From the NCBI GenBank assembly GCA_036426205.1, contig CM071570.1:52126984-52190983 (forward strand): a DNA stretch of 64,000 nucleotides. Direction: 5' to 3'. The first letter of the stretch is position 1. The number at the start of each line of letters is the position of its first letter. Below, piece by piece: positions 1 through 11,414 of the stretch. The position numbers and the translations under genes are program-made. The notes under the pieces are model-generated. The model had not been told where the DNA came from, did not search any database, and saw only the letters and a list, made by a program, of their open reading frames with translations. The DNA comes from Ascaphus truei. Taxonomy: Eukaryota; Chordata; Amphibia; Anura; Ascaphidae.

Positions 1-584
1 TCAGGATTCTACAGCTTCAACCCGCAGCATGAACAGTTACATTTGTACTTTGTGGTTTTCAGTAAATCAACAATAGTTCACCCTCTGCAAGTGTTACTGG
101 AGCAGCAACGTAAAAAAAAAAAAAAAAGAAAGGAAAAACGGGCCAGATCAACACAAATGTGAACTATGAGCAGTGAAGTGGAGAAAGAAAGCAGATGTGA
201 TGAAAAGCAGAACAAGGAGAGAAGCAAATAAAAAGCCACCAGAGTAATTAGTTTAAAGCAACTACAGTATTAACATTCAGCTAAACACAGTAGAATGACA
301 ATCATCTAAGACCCTGCTTTTCAACTTTTTAAGAACTGCAAAGCCATATAAAATGGGTTGGGACTCCTTGGAACCACATAAAAAAAAATTGGAATTAAAA
401 AATATAAGACGATGCAAAAATAAAATGATTGTATCTTGAAAATGAAAAAAAAATTGCCATTACCAAACTTTTCTCAGGGAACCCTATGTCACCCTAAGGG
501 TTCTACCAAACACAGGTTAAAAGCCACTAATTTAACACATCAACAATGCAATGATTGGAAAAAAATTCCCTTCTTATAAATAAA
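1..584. other. unannotated intronic sequence
   Basis: AT-rich sequence with a short poly-A run near 112-127. I see no coding, RNA or repeat signal that I can name. It should be part of the first coding intron of PAK5, because the PAK5 exon lies downstream in the window on the minus strand. Confidence 0.4.
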
Positions 585-920
585 TACAGGCATACCCCGG
601 TTTAAGGACACTCACTTTAAGTACACTCGCGAGTAAGTACATCTCGTTTAATAGGCAAACAGCAGCTCACGCATGCGCCTGTCAGCACGTCCTGAACAGC
701 AATACCGGCTCCCTACCTGTACTGAAGCTGTGCGCAAGCGGGGAAACTATAGAGCCTGTTACACATGTGTTATTTACATCAGTTATGCACGTATATGACG
801 ATTGCAGTACAGTACATGAATCGATAAGTGGGGAAAAGGTAGTGCTTCACTTTAAGTACATTTTCACTTTACATACATGCTCCGGTCCCATTGCGTACGT
901 TAATGCGGGGTATGCCTGTA
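585..920. mobile_element. Tigger/pogo-like MITE with TA target duplication
   Basis: The element begins CAGGCATACCCCG (587) and ends with the exact reverse complement CGGGGTATGCCTG (918). A TA dinucleotide flanks both sides (585-586 and 919-920). This is the layout of Tc1/mariner-superfamily, Tigger/pogo-type nonautonomous elements. The interior (332 bp) has no transposase. The ORF at 767-982 crosses the right end and is not a gene. Confidence 0.85.
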
Positions 921-1900
921 ATAATAAAGAAAGCTTAATGTTAAACTTTCTATTTTATGACAGGCATTGCCAAGAAATATGAGTTACATGCGATGCTGTA
1001 AGATTCCTTGCTGCCACCTTCTGTTAGAAATACGTTCTGCACTAAAGCTCATTGTAGACATTTTATTACATGAACCAACCTACAGTATATGTTAAACAAC
1101 ATTAAAATACATTTACATTAAACTTGGTAGCGGGGTCTGCCTGGTGATATATAAAGAGAAAGCACATGTACCTTGTAACATTTAATAGAAGCTTTTATCG
1201 GATTCATTTTCTACAGATCAAAAGGGCAGAAATGTAGTGGACAATCGTTATATTCAAAATTATAATAGATTCAGTAGAACTCACACCCATAATAAAACTG
1301 AAGTGACTTATCACACGTAAAAACAAAAATATAGTATTCAGGACTGTATTACAGTAAACATGATATTTGAGCCTTGCCGTGGCAATTTCCTTTAGCAATT
1401 AGTACTGGCATCAAACCTAATCTTTGAGTTCTGCATTCTAAATCTACTCTCAACTCCTTTAAAAGTTATCTGTCCAACAACTACTGTACACACTAATGTG
1501 GATTCCATTACCAGTTGCAAGTAAACAATAATCTATAGCAAATGTTCCTGATTTATACAACACTATAAAAGGGAGAAGTAATGTACTACTGAATATATGT
1601 TTCTGATATCACCTGTCAGCAAAAAACCTTATATGGAGAAAGCTGGAATAAGAGGTTGTGTTATTGCTCTAAAACAAAGGTCAGGATATTTTTGGATGAG
1701 TTCAAGACTCAAACAGAAAATAGCTGATAAGAGGCATGCCAGAGTGACTGTCATCAAGTCCTACCGCAAGTTTTAAATACTGTGCCATAGATCCTTAAAG
1801 CAGCACACTCCTTACCTACTGTACCAGTGCATGTCAATGTTGTCATTTTATTGTTCTGCTTTTAACACCCCTGCATTGCGATTGTTTTTGGTGCATTATA

Positions 1901-1955
<55 letters not shown>

Positions 1956-1961
1956 TATAAT
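1901..1961. repeat. (TA)n microsatellite
   Basis: About 55 bp of almost uninterrupted TA repeat with one TG interruption. The flanks at 921-1900 and 1962-2052 are AT-rich and show nothing else that I recognise. Confidence 0.9.
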
Positions 1962-2052
1962 AACAATAATAAATAGTCTCACTGAGTGAGGTGTCTGTTC
2001 TGACGATGTTTCACCTAAATGCGTAGCCATGACAAATATGGTATAAAAGAGT

Positions 2053-2343
2053 CAGTGTTTCTCAACGAGGGTGCTGCAGAACCGTGGTGCGATGCGAGTG
2101 TGCTTTGCGGAAAGGTGCGATCCATGTGGAGTGTGTGTTCGGTAAAATAGTGACTTTGATGTATAAAGGTGAATGTGGAGTGTGTAAGAAGAGGGCGGGT
2201 GAGTGTGGTGTGTGTGTGCCTGTGAAAAGGAGGGCGAGCGTGCTGCGTGTAAGCGAGGAGATAAGTGAGGGCCGAAAAGCAAGGGTGCCCCAAGATTGAA
2301 ATCTTTCAGGGTGGCCCTGCTCAGAAAAGGTTGAGATCCACTG
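2053..2343. mobile_element. hAT-like MITE (probable)
   Basis: The left end reads CAGTGTTTCTCAAC and the right end GTTGAGATCCACTG. These are imperfect terminal inverted repeats of the CAGTGGTTCTCAAC type common in hAT elements. The interior is rich in GTGTG/GAGTG. An 8-bp duplication is not clean: GTATAA occurs just outside both ends, but with extra bases on the left. No transposase is present. Confidence 0.6.
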
Positions 2344-2739
2344 GTATAACTACATGTTTCCTGTAGCCAAATATACCTGGCTTTCTGCAAGGTTATCCGA
2401 GTTGGTTTAGCAGCTAATTGGTTTAGTTGTGTAAAGAATGCAGCGGAAAAACACGTTTGTTGTTTTTACTTTTATACGTATGCAAAATGTTGTACAGTAG
2501 TAACACTTGATTTTCGCACAAGCTTTTGCAAAAAACAAAACAAAACCTGTCATATAAAAAAAGAAGAAAAAAAAAAGAATACTTTAAGAGAATGATGTTC
2601 TTTGGGTGCAGGATCTCCTTTGCCTGATGTGTCATTAACTTTCTGCTCTTATCCCCATTATTTGCATTACATTTTTTCTGTAGTGTCTATTTTGAAAAGT
2701 CCTGCAAACACTGTTGGCTTTATATAAATAAAATGATGC

Positions 2740-2990
2740 ATATATACATATACATAATTAAAGACAAGCTTTTGAGAGTAGTGGTCTCTTCTTCAATCAG
2801 TACTAGTCTACAAAATATTTTGCCAAGTAAACCAGTACTGCCTGACCTGTGGAAGAGGGCATTGCTCTTTACATTTTTCTTAAAAATATATTGTTAGTCC
2901 AAATAAAAAATAAAAAGATATCACCTACTAACGAAAAATGTACTTTTTTTGTGCATGTTGCAAATGGACTAACACAGCTACCACAATTTA
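2740..2990 (-). mobile_element. PLE terminal-repeat fragment with decayed hammerhead
   Basis: On the minus strand, 2762-2800 reads TTGAAGA, A, a GAGA/TCTC hairpin, then AAAAGCTTG. This matches the hammerhead layout seen elsewhere in the window, with the GAAA box mutated to AAAA and a palindromic AGCT helix III. The following GGACTAACACAGCTACC-type sequence (about 2968-2985) is inferred from memory to belong to a dispersed PLE-derived repeat. Confidence 0.45.
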
Positions 2991-3471
2991 ATGGAAAAAC
3001 TGCTATGCTTCATACAAATCACCAAAAATCCACAAATGTTAAATTTGTGCCCTGTAATCAAATTATAAGAATTGCAATCAAATGTAACTCTAAATACAAC
3101 TTTATGGAGCAATTCTAAAAAAAAATAAAAGATAGTGGTTTTTGCAGATTTTTGACAAATTATGACATTTTAATGACATTTCTACTGGTCGCAAATGTCA
3201 AACGTGCCAAAATGTTTGGAAATGTTCGTACACATGTGAAACATGACATGTTTAATTAAAAAAATAAAGGCTGTTTATACATGGCTCTTTGCCAATTAGT
3301 CTCACAATTTAAATACGTTCACATACAGTACATTCACAAAATCAATGCAAAGTGATTTGATGTACAGAAAATCTCTTTGACTAAACTTCTTGACTCAATA
3401 TAATCATTTTTTTTTGTTTTATTTTGGCTCAGATGCAGGGAAAACATTTAAAGAAAAAATAATGTAATGTA

Positions 3472-3623
3472 CAGGTATAGCAGACGCTATTGCACCAGCT
3501 AATGCAATATGTTGTTAACACTGGCACGTTATTAAACTGTTGTGCTATACGTGTTATTTAAGGCATTATTTTGTGGATAACACACATTAACGGGGGGGTA
3601 ATAGCATCTGCTACATCTGAATA
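3472..3623. mobile_element. short MITE-like element
   Basis: Imperfect inverted ends of about 20 bp: TATAGCAGACGCTATTGC on the left and GTAATAGCATCTGCTAC on the right. The element is about 150 bp with no coding capacity. I cannot assign the superfamily, and target duplications are unclear. Confidence 0.5.
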
Positions 3624-5320
3624 AAGGTCTAAAAAAAAATCATAATAATACCTCATATTTTAGCCTTGATCACTGAAACCTAATGATTTTGCTATTATTT
3701 TATCAATTACACATAAGCTACAAACTCCCAATACAAAATATAAATAATTGCATATTGACTTCAATGGGGATGTCAGTGTAATAAAGCCATAAAAGCACCA
3801 TCATAGTTTATAGAATAACGGCCAGAGGTGGGACATAACTATAGTATTTTATCAGTTACTTTTATCTCCACATAACACTAGGTGGCGTTTATACCTAATC
3901 CTTCCCGTTCAAGAATGAATCAATATGCCAAAATATGCTCATAAAGTGCAAGTTACTAAAACATGTAGTTGCACTTTATAAATGCAGTAATTGCAAAGGC
4001 ACCATTACACTTGTGCTTTGCATACACACCAAAAGGTAACCCCTTCAAAGGGCCATCCTCTATAATATTCTTCAGTGCACTTCAAGTTCATCATGCTAGT
4101 ATTCCATTTCTGTTGCTTGAAACAATCAATCTTGAAACAAGTTACACGTACAGTAGATGTAAAATATTCAATGGAGCCCTCCAGCTAAAACTTTGCAGGG
4201 GTCCCAGACTCCCATTTTTTAGACTTTTACTATTATTATTTTTAGTAGGTATAAGAATGTGTGTAGTTCAGTATTCCAAATGCAAATTTAAAATAATCTT
4301 TATGCCTGATTTGAATAATGACTGACCTTTTTCTGACCACCTTGCCCCATGCTCTACAATTTGATTGCAAATAGTTTCATTCCTTCTGTGCATGTTGATA
4401 ACAAGGGATTTAAACTTTATCTGCTCCTTTGTATTTCTAACCCTCTGCTCTCTGGTATTTCTCACCCCTTTGCTACATCAGTCCTTGCTGTCGCCCTTAT
4501 TCTCTTTGTATTTGCCCTGCACATTTCGGTGCCTTTTCCTGTCCACTTGATGACCCTCCTCTGCCTGGCATGTCCTTCTTGTTCCTCTTGTTTTCTTGAT
4601 GTCTCTAATTTCTTCACAGTATTCCTACTTATCCCACGATGTCCCTACTCTTTCTGCCAGTAATATATCTGTTTGCAGCCTATTATCCTACTTGCCATCC
4701 TTGTTGGTTTATCACATTACTAGAGGAAGAGCTCGCCCAGCACAACTGGGAAATTCGGAGTGACGTGCTGCTGAAAAACATTTTCTGAAGCATAGCTGTC
4801 AATTGAAGCCTTGTGCAAGGCATTGTGGGGCATGACATTGGCAAGCGGGCAGCGATTGACAGATCTGCTTCTGAAGAGATTCCTTAGGAGCCGTGGTCCC
4901 TCTTGCACTGTCCCCACCATGGACAAGCCCAGCCGTTACATTTATCTTTTTCTGTCATCAGATATGATAACGTAAAGATCCACCTCCTTCTTGGTTTTTG
5001 TGCAAACAATACCTTTGAGCATATGTTCTACCGGGGCATATTTATTTGGTACAAAGGCAAAATCCTGTATGTTTTTGTACTGGACTGCAGTTGACACACA
5101 CCGGTCCACACTTGTAGTTCATCTAGGTCCAAAGCTACATGTTGAAATCTGGAAAACTACTGTATTACAACATACTGTATCTTGAATTACAAAACAATCA
5201 TTACAAATGTAAAATAATTTACAGTAGGTATCCACAACTTTGTTACTATCCCTGAAAGACATGGATTCAGCTGACATTACTCTGGTCCTATTCTCGTAGT
5301 TCAATTATTTTCAGACTTTG
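3624..5320. other. unannotated intronic sequence
   Basis: No coding or repeat family recognised. A pyrimidine-rich stretch lies near 4420-4640. Short ORFs here have no family resemblance and are regarded as chance. Confidence 0.35.
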
Positions 5321-5323
5321 CGA

Positions 5324-6033
5324 GCCTGTTGCAAGGTCTCCGGTATTCACCCGGACAGGCCGGTAATTCTGCTGCCTGTTCGGAATAAAATTGGAGGTAA
5401 TACCGGACACGTATGTGTTCGGTATTACCATTGTTGGGAACTTGCAGCGGCAAGCGCGAGGGCGGCAGAGGGCAGGCAGCAGGAAGCGCGAGGGCGGCAG
5501 AGGGCAGGCAGCGGCAAGCGCGAAGGCTGGAAGCACTGTGCTGAGACTGGAGGGCGGACAGTGGCCGGGCGCAGTCAGGAGCACTCGTGAGTTGTGTGCA
5601 TGTGCTGTCCCTGACTGGAGGAGAGGACAGCCAATCGGAGAACAGCGGGGCGGAGCCCACACCCCGGCAGCCCAGAGACAGGTCCTGTGATGTCTGCATC
5701 CTGCAGGGAAATAAGGTAAGGACAAAACATGGGGGGGCGGAGGGTGAGATGATGATGGGGGTCAGCCTGGGGAGATAAGATAAGATCATGATGATGGGGG
5801 GCCAGGAGGAAATGAGGATGGGGGGAGGTGGGGGTATATTTTATGTATTAGGGAGGTGGGGGTATATTTTATGTATTGGGGAGGTGGGGTATATTTTATG
5901 TATTGGGGAGGTGGGGGTATTTTTTATGTATTGGGGAGGTGGGGGTATTTTTTATATGTATTCCAGGGCTGTGGGGGTCGCATCTTTTACCATTGTGTCG
6001 AGTATATTTGGACAAGCCATCTGGCAACCCTAG
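5324..6033. mobile_element. putative hAT-like nonautonomous element containing minisatellites
   Basis: Left end CCTGTTGCAAGGTCTCC (about 5325) roughly matches the reverse complement of the right end CTGGCAACCCTAG (6021-6033), as in hAT TIRs of the CAGGGTTGCCAGGT type. Inside are a strong hairpin GGTAATACCG/CGGTATTACC (5396-5429), two GC-rich tandem blocks (5440-5530), and about five copies of a roughly 27-bp unit GGGAGGTGGGGGTATATTTT (5818-5960). No clear 8-bp duplication. Confidence 0.45.
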
Positions 6034-6557
6034 CACCCTGGCCTCTATCAGCATTGTCTTCTCTCCTAAAGTACATAAACAGCCCACATGTGATAACATC
6101 TCCAACCTACTGTAGCAGTTGGATACTTTAATATCCTGAAAATCTTCAACCTCCTGCTATATCTTTGTGACAGCTTTACAGCAAATGGTAGGGTAAATAC
6201 AGAGAAAGTATAGAAACAATAATGGTATTAGAACAAAAATTATATTGGGGATGCCTCATGGCAAATTTGGAGCAAAATTGACAATTTCCCTCATTTTAAG
6301 CTTTCTTTTATTTGTGTCAAGGTTTTGCTCCAAGTTTTCCTCCATGTGTGTCAGCTTGCAATTTGGGGAGTGTCAATAGGAAGAGTTAGGGATGAGTTAC
6401 ATGATGCACAGATTTAAATGATTTCTTCAATACAAGCGAGAGCGAGAGCGACCATGTGGGATCTCGAGGAAAAATAAAAAGAAGGTGAGGCATAATATAA
6501 TGTAATAGTTGCAAACAATTCTGAGATGTATATATGTATAGCTTTATTTGCATATTT

Positions 6558-6710
6558 GCATAAAGCTTGGCCCCTCGCAGACGCTCTTACCAGAACGACC
6601 TCCTACTGTCTCTGTACGTTCTTCCTACCAACCAATTCGATTGTAAGCTCTTCGAAGCAGGGACTCCTTTTCCTAAATGTTCCTAAATGTTTCTTTTCTG
6701 TCTGTAGCCC
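6558..6710 (+). mobile_element. L2-type LINE 3' end fragment
   Basis: Matches the 3' untranslated tail seen at 44890-45060: CATAAAGCTTGGCCCCT, CTCCTACTGTCTCT, GATTGTAAGCTCTTCGAAGC and AGGGACTCCTTTTCCT occur in the same order. The terminal AATAAA part is missing. No coding part remains. Confidence 0.75.
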
Positions 6711-7061
6711 TTCTGCGAAGAGGGATTGATGGGGCAAGTGGGAGGGGTTATATTTGCATTTTGGCGCAGGTCTATGTATTAAGGAATTGATGCTTGCGGA
6801 ACTTTTTTTGATGATTGTCTGCATTGGTTTCCTCTGTTAAATTTAAGGTGGGGTAAGTCTTTTTTGCGAAGCATGCGCCAAATTCTAAAACAGTAGAAAT
6901 ACCCTTCAAAATATGTTGCATTTCAGAAAGAAAATGAAAATTTTCTCATGCAACGGCGTCAGCGCACACGTACCTCATGATACACACAAACAAAACAGAA
7001 AAAAAGGGTGCAAGTGATACAGTACAAGTAAATTCTTTATGGAAGGGAAAAATGTAATAAA

Positions 7062-7663
7062 TCTTATACTATATTAGTGAAAGCACTGTATGCCTGCCTG
7101 CCTGTCCGGTGTCCCTAGGGGAAATCTCATTGGTCCCTTGTCCCCGAGTCACGGGGAACGGGGGGGCACCAGCCGAACCAGCAGGGGGACGGACGCACGG
7201 ATGGGGGGGGGGGGGGGGGGTAACATCACATACTAAATTATGACATACATATGCCACGCTCTCCACCCCGTCCCCCACTCCCCCCCACCGCCTTCTCCAT
7301 TCCCCTCGCACGTCCCTGTTCCCCCCCCCCCTACCGTCCCTATTCCCCCCCCTCCCGCCTCCTTTCCCCCCCCCCCTCCTCCCCCCTTTCCTCCCCCCCC
7401 CTTCCGCTCCCTTCTCCCCTCCCTCCCCGCCCTCCTCGTCTCCCTTTCCCCCGCCCCCCCGCTCACCCTTTCCCCACCTCTTGTCGTGACCCCTTATCCC
7501 CCGCCTCCCTAATTCCCCCCGCCCTCCGCTCCCCTTTTCCCCCTGCCCTCCGCTCCCCTTTTCCCAACCTTTACAACAAATACTCACCTATTGTTCCACG
7601 ATTTAGAAATAATACTACCTATTACGCATTTACATCCCGGGCAACGCCGGGTCTCTCAGCTAG
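7062..7663 (+). mobile_element. nonautonomous Helitron inserted in PLE-A
   Basis: The insertion starts with TC (TCTTATACTATATTAGTG) and ends with a hairpin (CCCGG/CCGGG, 7636-7651) followed 12 bases later by CTAG. It sits exactly between an A and a T. The other arm of PLE-A (about 10463-10490, inverted) holds the uninterrupted sequence and so acts as an empty site. No target duplication is present, as expected for Helitrons. The 602-bp interior is C-rich with a poly-G run (7203-7220) and encodes no Rep/helicase. The proline-rich ORFs inside are artefacts. Confidence 0.9.
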
Positions 7664-8132
7664 TGATACATAAAAATGAATCGGGGGGAAAAAAAGGTTA
7701 AATTGCCTGATAGCAGCAGAAGCCCAACTCAGGGGGGCATGTTGTCCTTGAATCGTCTCCTGGAGGTTTACCAAGGGTCACTGGGAGGTTCAAGGGAAAT
7801 CTGGTGCCTAGGTATACCGCTGTGTCGTCTCTCTGCTTGGGCGCCACTCCTCCGTGTGCCGGACACCGAGGGGTCGCGCTTAGTGATTGGAAAGAACTTG
7901 ATGCTGCGGCTGGCGTGCTCCTCTCTCTGGAACACGGATGCGGTGTAACCACAGGCTGTTTCTGGTCTGACGTTTTCGGGGACTCCCCTCGGCTGTATGC
8001 TGCTTCTTACCAACAGCTGCACACGTTGCAGGTGCTCCTGACGTTGCAGACACTGATGTAGTGAAAATAATCCAATTTACTGGAACAAACTTGTGGACCC
8101 TCACTCTTCTTACAGGGGGTGCACATTATGTT

Positions 8133-8180
8133 CCTCCATCCAACGCGTTTCGGTCCTCTGTGGCCTTCATCAGGGATAAA
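8133..8180 (-). ncRNA. hammerhead ribozyme-like motif (PLE-A left arm)
   Basis: On the minus strand: CTGATGA (8173-8167), an extra A, an imperfect stem II hairpin ending GGACC, GAAA, then ACGCGT T, giving GUU as a possible cleavage triplet. The 5' flank TTTATCC can pair with the 3' flank GGATGGA (7 pairs including G-U) as helix I. The C3/U4/G5/A6 and G8/A9 positions and GAAA are all present. Confidence 0.7.
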
Positions 8181-8927
8181 TTAGAGAGAGTGCTACAACC
8201 CCTTCTTATACCCTGGATAATTGAATACCCCCTACCAATTAGGCAATTAATACTGGGTGGACCAATCAGTAAACCCAGCAGTGATACTTGCATGGTGCTG
8301 GCCTAAAGCTTCACAAAAAATAAATAAATAAAGGGGGGAAAAAGAAGGGTGAGCAGCACTCTCTAATACAGTGGTTCATGTCATACATTTAAGCTGATCC
8401 TTTGTAATACAGAATATAAACAATTTTTCATCACCTTAATGTTGTAACCCTAACCTATTAAATTAATATAGATAAAACCAAACTTTAAAACATCTTAATA
8501 AATACTAATAAAAACAACATTGCAACAAATCATACTTAAGGTTACATCTAGACCCTATGGATAATACATTATTATTATTTGGAATTGTGTATAAATAATT
8601 CAAATCGTTTAAACTCACTAAAATATAATAAACTCACTAAAATATAATACATTACTAAGTAAAAACAGTTGTGTAATATAATAAAACACAAAGGAAAAGC
8701 ATATTTAATAATGAGACAAATAATGTAAATAATGAAAGACTTTGAAAGGTTTTACCACAAGCACGTCAGAGCGAGCCATAAAAGGGGGGGGGGGGGCAGT
8801 ATAGATAAGGCTTTAAAAATTAAAAAAAAAACTAAAAAAATCCTAAGAGACACTAACTTCCTTCAACTCAAAAATTCTAAAATTTGAGTTCATTATGTAG
8901 TTGATACTTCACACAAAGATACGTCCC

Positions 8928-9365
8928 TTATTGAAATGGTAAAAGATCGATCTCCTCATTGAGGCCCCCTGGCTGCATTGTTTGTACCTTAAAGATCCAA
9001 TATGACTCCCGTTGGCGCAATTTCTGGAATCTGTCACCTCTTGCAGTACCTGTTGTTATATTCTCTATACCAGCAATCACCAATCCTTTAGGATCTTGTT
9101 TATGTTTATAAAGGAAATGTCTGGACACCCCATGTCCTAAAAATCCTTTGACAATGTTGTGTCTACGTTCTAAAAAGCGCTCTCTTAAGAGTCCTTTTTG
9201 CACGGCCTATATATTGTAGCCTGTAACTATAGGTTAAAAGGTATACCACATAGGTCATATTGCAAGTAATTTAGTGTTAAGATGAATCACTTCTTTAGTG
9301 ACACTAGAAGTGAATTCTTTTGCTCTGTTATTCATATGTTTACAAGTGAGGCAACCATTTCTTCC
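8928..9365 (-). pseudogene. PLE-A GIY-YIG endonuclease domain remnant
   Basis: Reading the minus strand, the region gives a C-x2-C segment (GCLTCKHMNN), a broken stretch resembling TYVVYLLTYSYRLQYIG (the GIY and YIG motifs), and then an open frame of about 91 codons ending near 8928. That frame contains RESYWIF and GGLNEEIDLL, which match RESFWIF and KGLNLDMEI in PLE-C. The Glu in RES is the likely metal-binding residue of the GIY-YIG fold. At least one frameshift and a stop break the frame around 9200-9290. The reverse transcriptase part is absent, so this is a dead copy. Confidence 0.75.
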
Positions 9366-9960
9366 ACTTATAGCAACCTATCGGTTGAACCGGGACCATG
9401 TTCCTAGCCTTATCTATCCTTCCCTCTCCCACCTTTTATGGCTCGCTCTGAAGTGCTTGTGGTAAAACTTTTCAAGGTTTTTCATTATTTACATTGCTTA
9501 TTTGTCTCATTAATGAATATGCTTTTCCTTTGTGTTCTAGTATATTACACAACTGTTTTTACTTGGTACTTTATTATATTTTAGTGAGTTTAAACGATTT
9601 GAATTATTTATACACAATTCCAAATAATAATAATTTATTATCCATAGGGTCTAGAAGTAACCTTAAGTATGATTTGATGCAATGTTGTTTTTATTGCTAT
9701 TTATTAAGATGTTTTAAAGTTTGGTTTTATCTATATTAATTTAATAGGTTAGGGTTACAACATTAAGGTGATGAACCACTGTATTAGAGAGTGCTGCTCA
9801 CCCTTCTTTTCCCCCCTTTATTTTTTGTGAAGCTTTAGGCCAGCACCATGTAAGTATCTCTGCGGGGTTACTGATTGGTCCACCCAATATTAATTGCCTA
9901 ATTGGTAGGGGCTATTCAATTACCCAGGGTATAAGAAGGGGTTGTAGCACTCTCTCTAAT

Positions 9961-10008
9961 TTATCCCTGATGAAGACCACAAAAGGGCCGAAACGCGTTG
10001 AATTGAGG
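9961..10008 (+). ncRNA. hammerhead ribozyme-like motif (PLE-A right arm)
   Basis: CTGATGA (9967-9973), an extra A, an imperfect GACC/GGGCC stem II, GAAA (9990-9993), ACGCGT and T, giving GUU. Helix I pairing is weaker than in the left-arm copy because the 3' flank has changed to GAATTGAGG. It is the inverted partner of the motif at 8133-8180. Confidence 0.65.
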
Positions 10009-10546
10009 AACAGATAACGTGCACCCCCTGTAAGAAGAGTGAGGGTCCACAAGTTTGTTCTGGTAAATTGGATTGTTTTCACTACATCAGCATCTGCAAC
10101 GTCAGGAGCACCTGCAATGTGTGCAGCTGTTAGTGAGAAGCAGCAAACAGCATACAGCCGAGGGGAATCCCCGAAAACGTCAGACCAGAAACAGCCTGTT
10201 GTTACACCGCATCCGGGTTCCAGAGAGAGGAGCATGGCTGCCGCAGCATCAAGTTCTTTCCAAGCACTAAGCATGACCCCTTGGTGTCCAGGGCGCCCAA
10301 GCAGAGAGACGACACAGCGGTATACCTAGGCACGACTTTCCCTTGAACCTCCCAGTGACCCGTGGTAAACCTCCAGGAGACAATTGAAGGACAACATACC
10401 CCCCTGAATTGGGCTTCTACTGCTATAAGGCAATGTAACTTTTTTTTTTGGTTCAATTCATTTTTATGAATCATTTATTAAATTTTTCCCTTCCATAAAG
10501 AATTTACCTGTATCACTTGCGCCCTTTTTTTCTGTTTTGTTTGTGG

Positions 10547-11082
10547 TTCTATTAAAGATTGAACATCCATATATTTGGGCTGCAACCACTGCAAGTTTAT
10601 TTACATGGGACTGGACTTTTTTTTTTTTTTTTTACCAACTAATAGGCTTTCACTTCTATTGACTAATTAATCATTTTCTAATTAATGTTTTTATGAACTT
10701 CCACACAATTATTTTTTGCTCTTGGACTTTCTTGAATCTATCAAGGATTAGTATCTCCTTTTTTTATATCTGTTGTCTGCCTTGTTTAGGTTTTTTACAG
10801 GTGGTTCATGTCATACACTGTGGCATAATTTGATAATTTGACACAGTGTTATTACCCTTTACCAAGAACGCAGATCCAGGTTTTTTTTGTTTTTTGTTTT
10901 TTTACCAGGGAGATCGTATTTGCCTTGTAATATTGTTTGTCCTACACTCTCATTGCCTACCGCCCCAGTTATTGCCCTTTTTGAGTAACTCAGTTTTTTT
11001 TTAACCCCTGAGTAACAACATTGCTTTACCCAAGGGTGTAGACTCTGAGAGCGCTCAACCACTTTTTTTGTTTGTTAGTGAT
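10547..11082. other. sequence between PLE-A right arm and tandem array
   Basis: T-rich sequence without a recognised gene. It may be an extension of the PLE-A terminal repeat that has no counterpart on the left, because the tandem-repeat unit resumes only at about 11080. Confidence 0.35.
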
Positions 11083-11288
11083 ACACCCAGCCCGTGGGGT
11101 CAGCGCACACGTACCTCTTGATACACACAGCCCGCGGGGTCAGCGCACAAGCACCTCTTGAAACACACAGCCCGTGGGGTCAGCGCACACGCACCTCTTG
11201 ATACACACAACAGCCCGTGGGTTCAGCACACACGTACCTCTTGATACACACAGCCCACGGGGTCAGCGCACACGCACCTCTTGATACA
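11079..11288. repeat. minisatellite, about 43-bp unit, five copies
   Basis: Unit core GGGGTCAGCGCACACG followed by TACCTCTTGATACACACAGC. Copies differ by a few substitutions (CCGTGG, CCGCGG, CCCACG). One further partial unit lies at about 6957-6986, on the far side of PLE-A. Confidence 0.85.
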
Positions 11289-11414
11289 TAGAATGCATAG
11301 TGAAAAAGAATTATTTTTGGAAAAGAGGATCTGAACAGCAATTGCACAAAAAAAATAGCTTAAACAAAAGCTTATAATAGGAACCGAGGAGAAAGTTGGT
11401 TTGTTGGTGGTTGT

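Larger units (their letters stand above)
6985..10546 (-). mobile_element. PLE-A: Penelope-like element with long inverted terminal repeats
   Basis: The left arm (about 6985-8785) is the inverted copy of the right arm (about 9432-10546), apart from a Helitron inserted in the left arm. Landmarks pair across the centre: GCTCGCTCTG/CAGAGCGAGC, the AGTGCTGCTCACCC block, the hammerhead blocks, and CAAACAAAACAG/CTGTTTTGTTTG at the outer ends. The interior (8786-9431) carries the end of a GIY-YIG domain on the minus strand. Penelope-like elements are known to carry terminal repeats in direct or inverted orientation. A 43-bp tandem-repeat unit lies on both outer sides, so the element probably landed inside that array. 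Confidence 0.85.

Noticed and set aside
5288..5789. Minus-strand ORFs of 145-162 residues
   Set aside because: Low-complexity A/P/S-rich translation of GC-rich tandem repeats; no domain.
7069..7673. Proline-rich and glycine-rich ORFs on both strands
   Set aside because: They come from C-rich low-complexity sequence inside the Helitron and have no domain.
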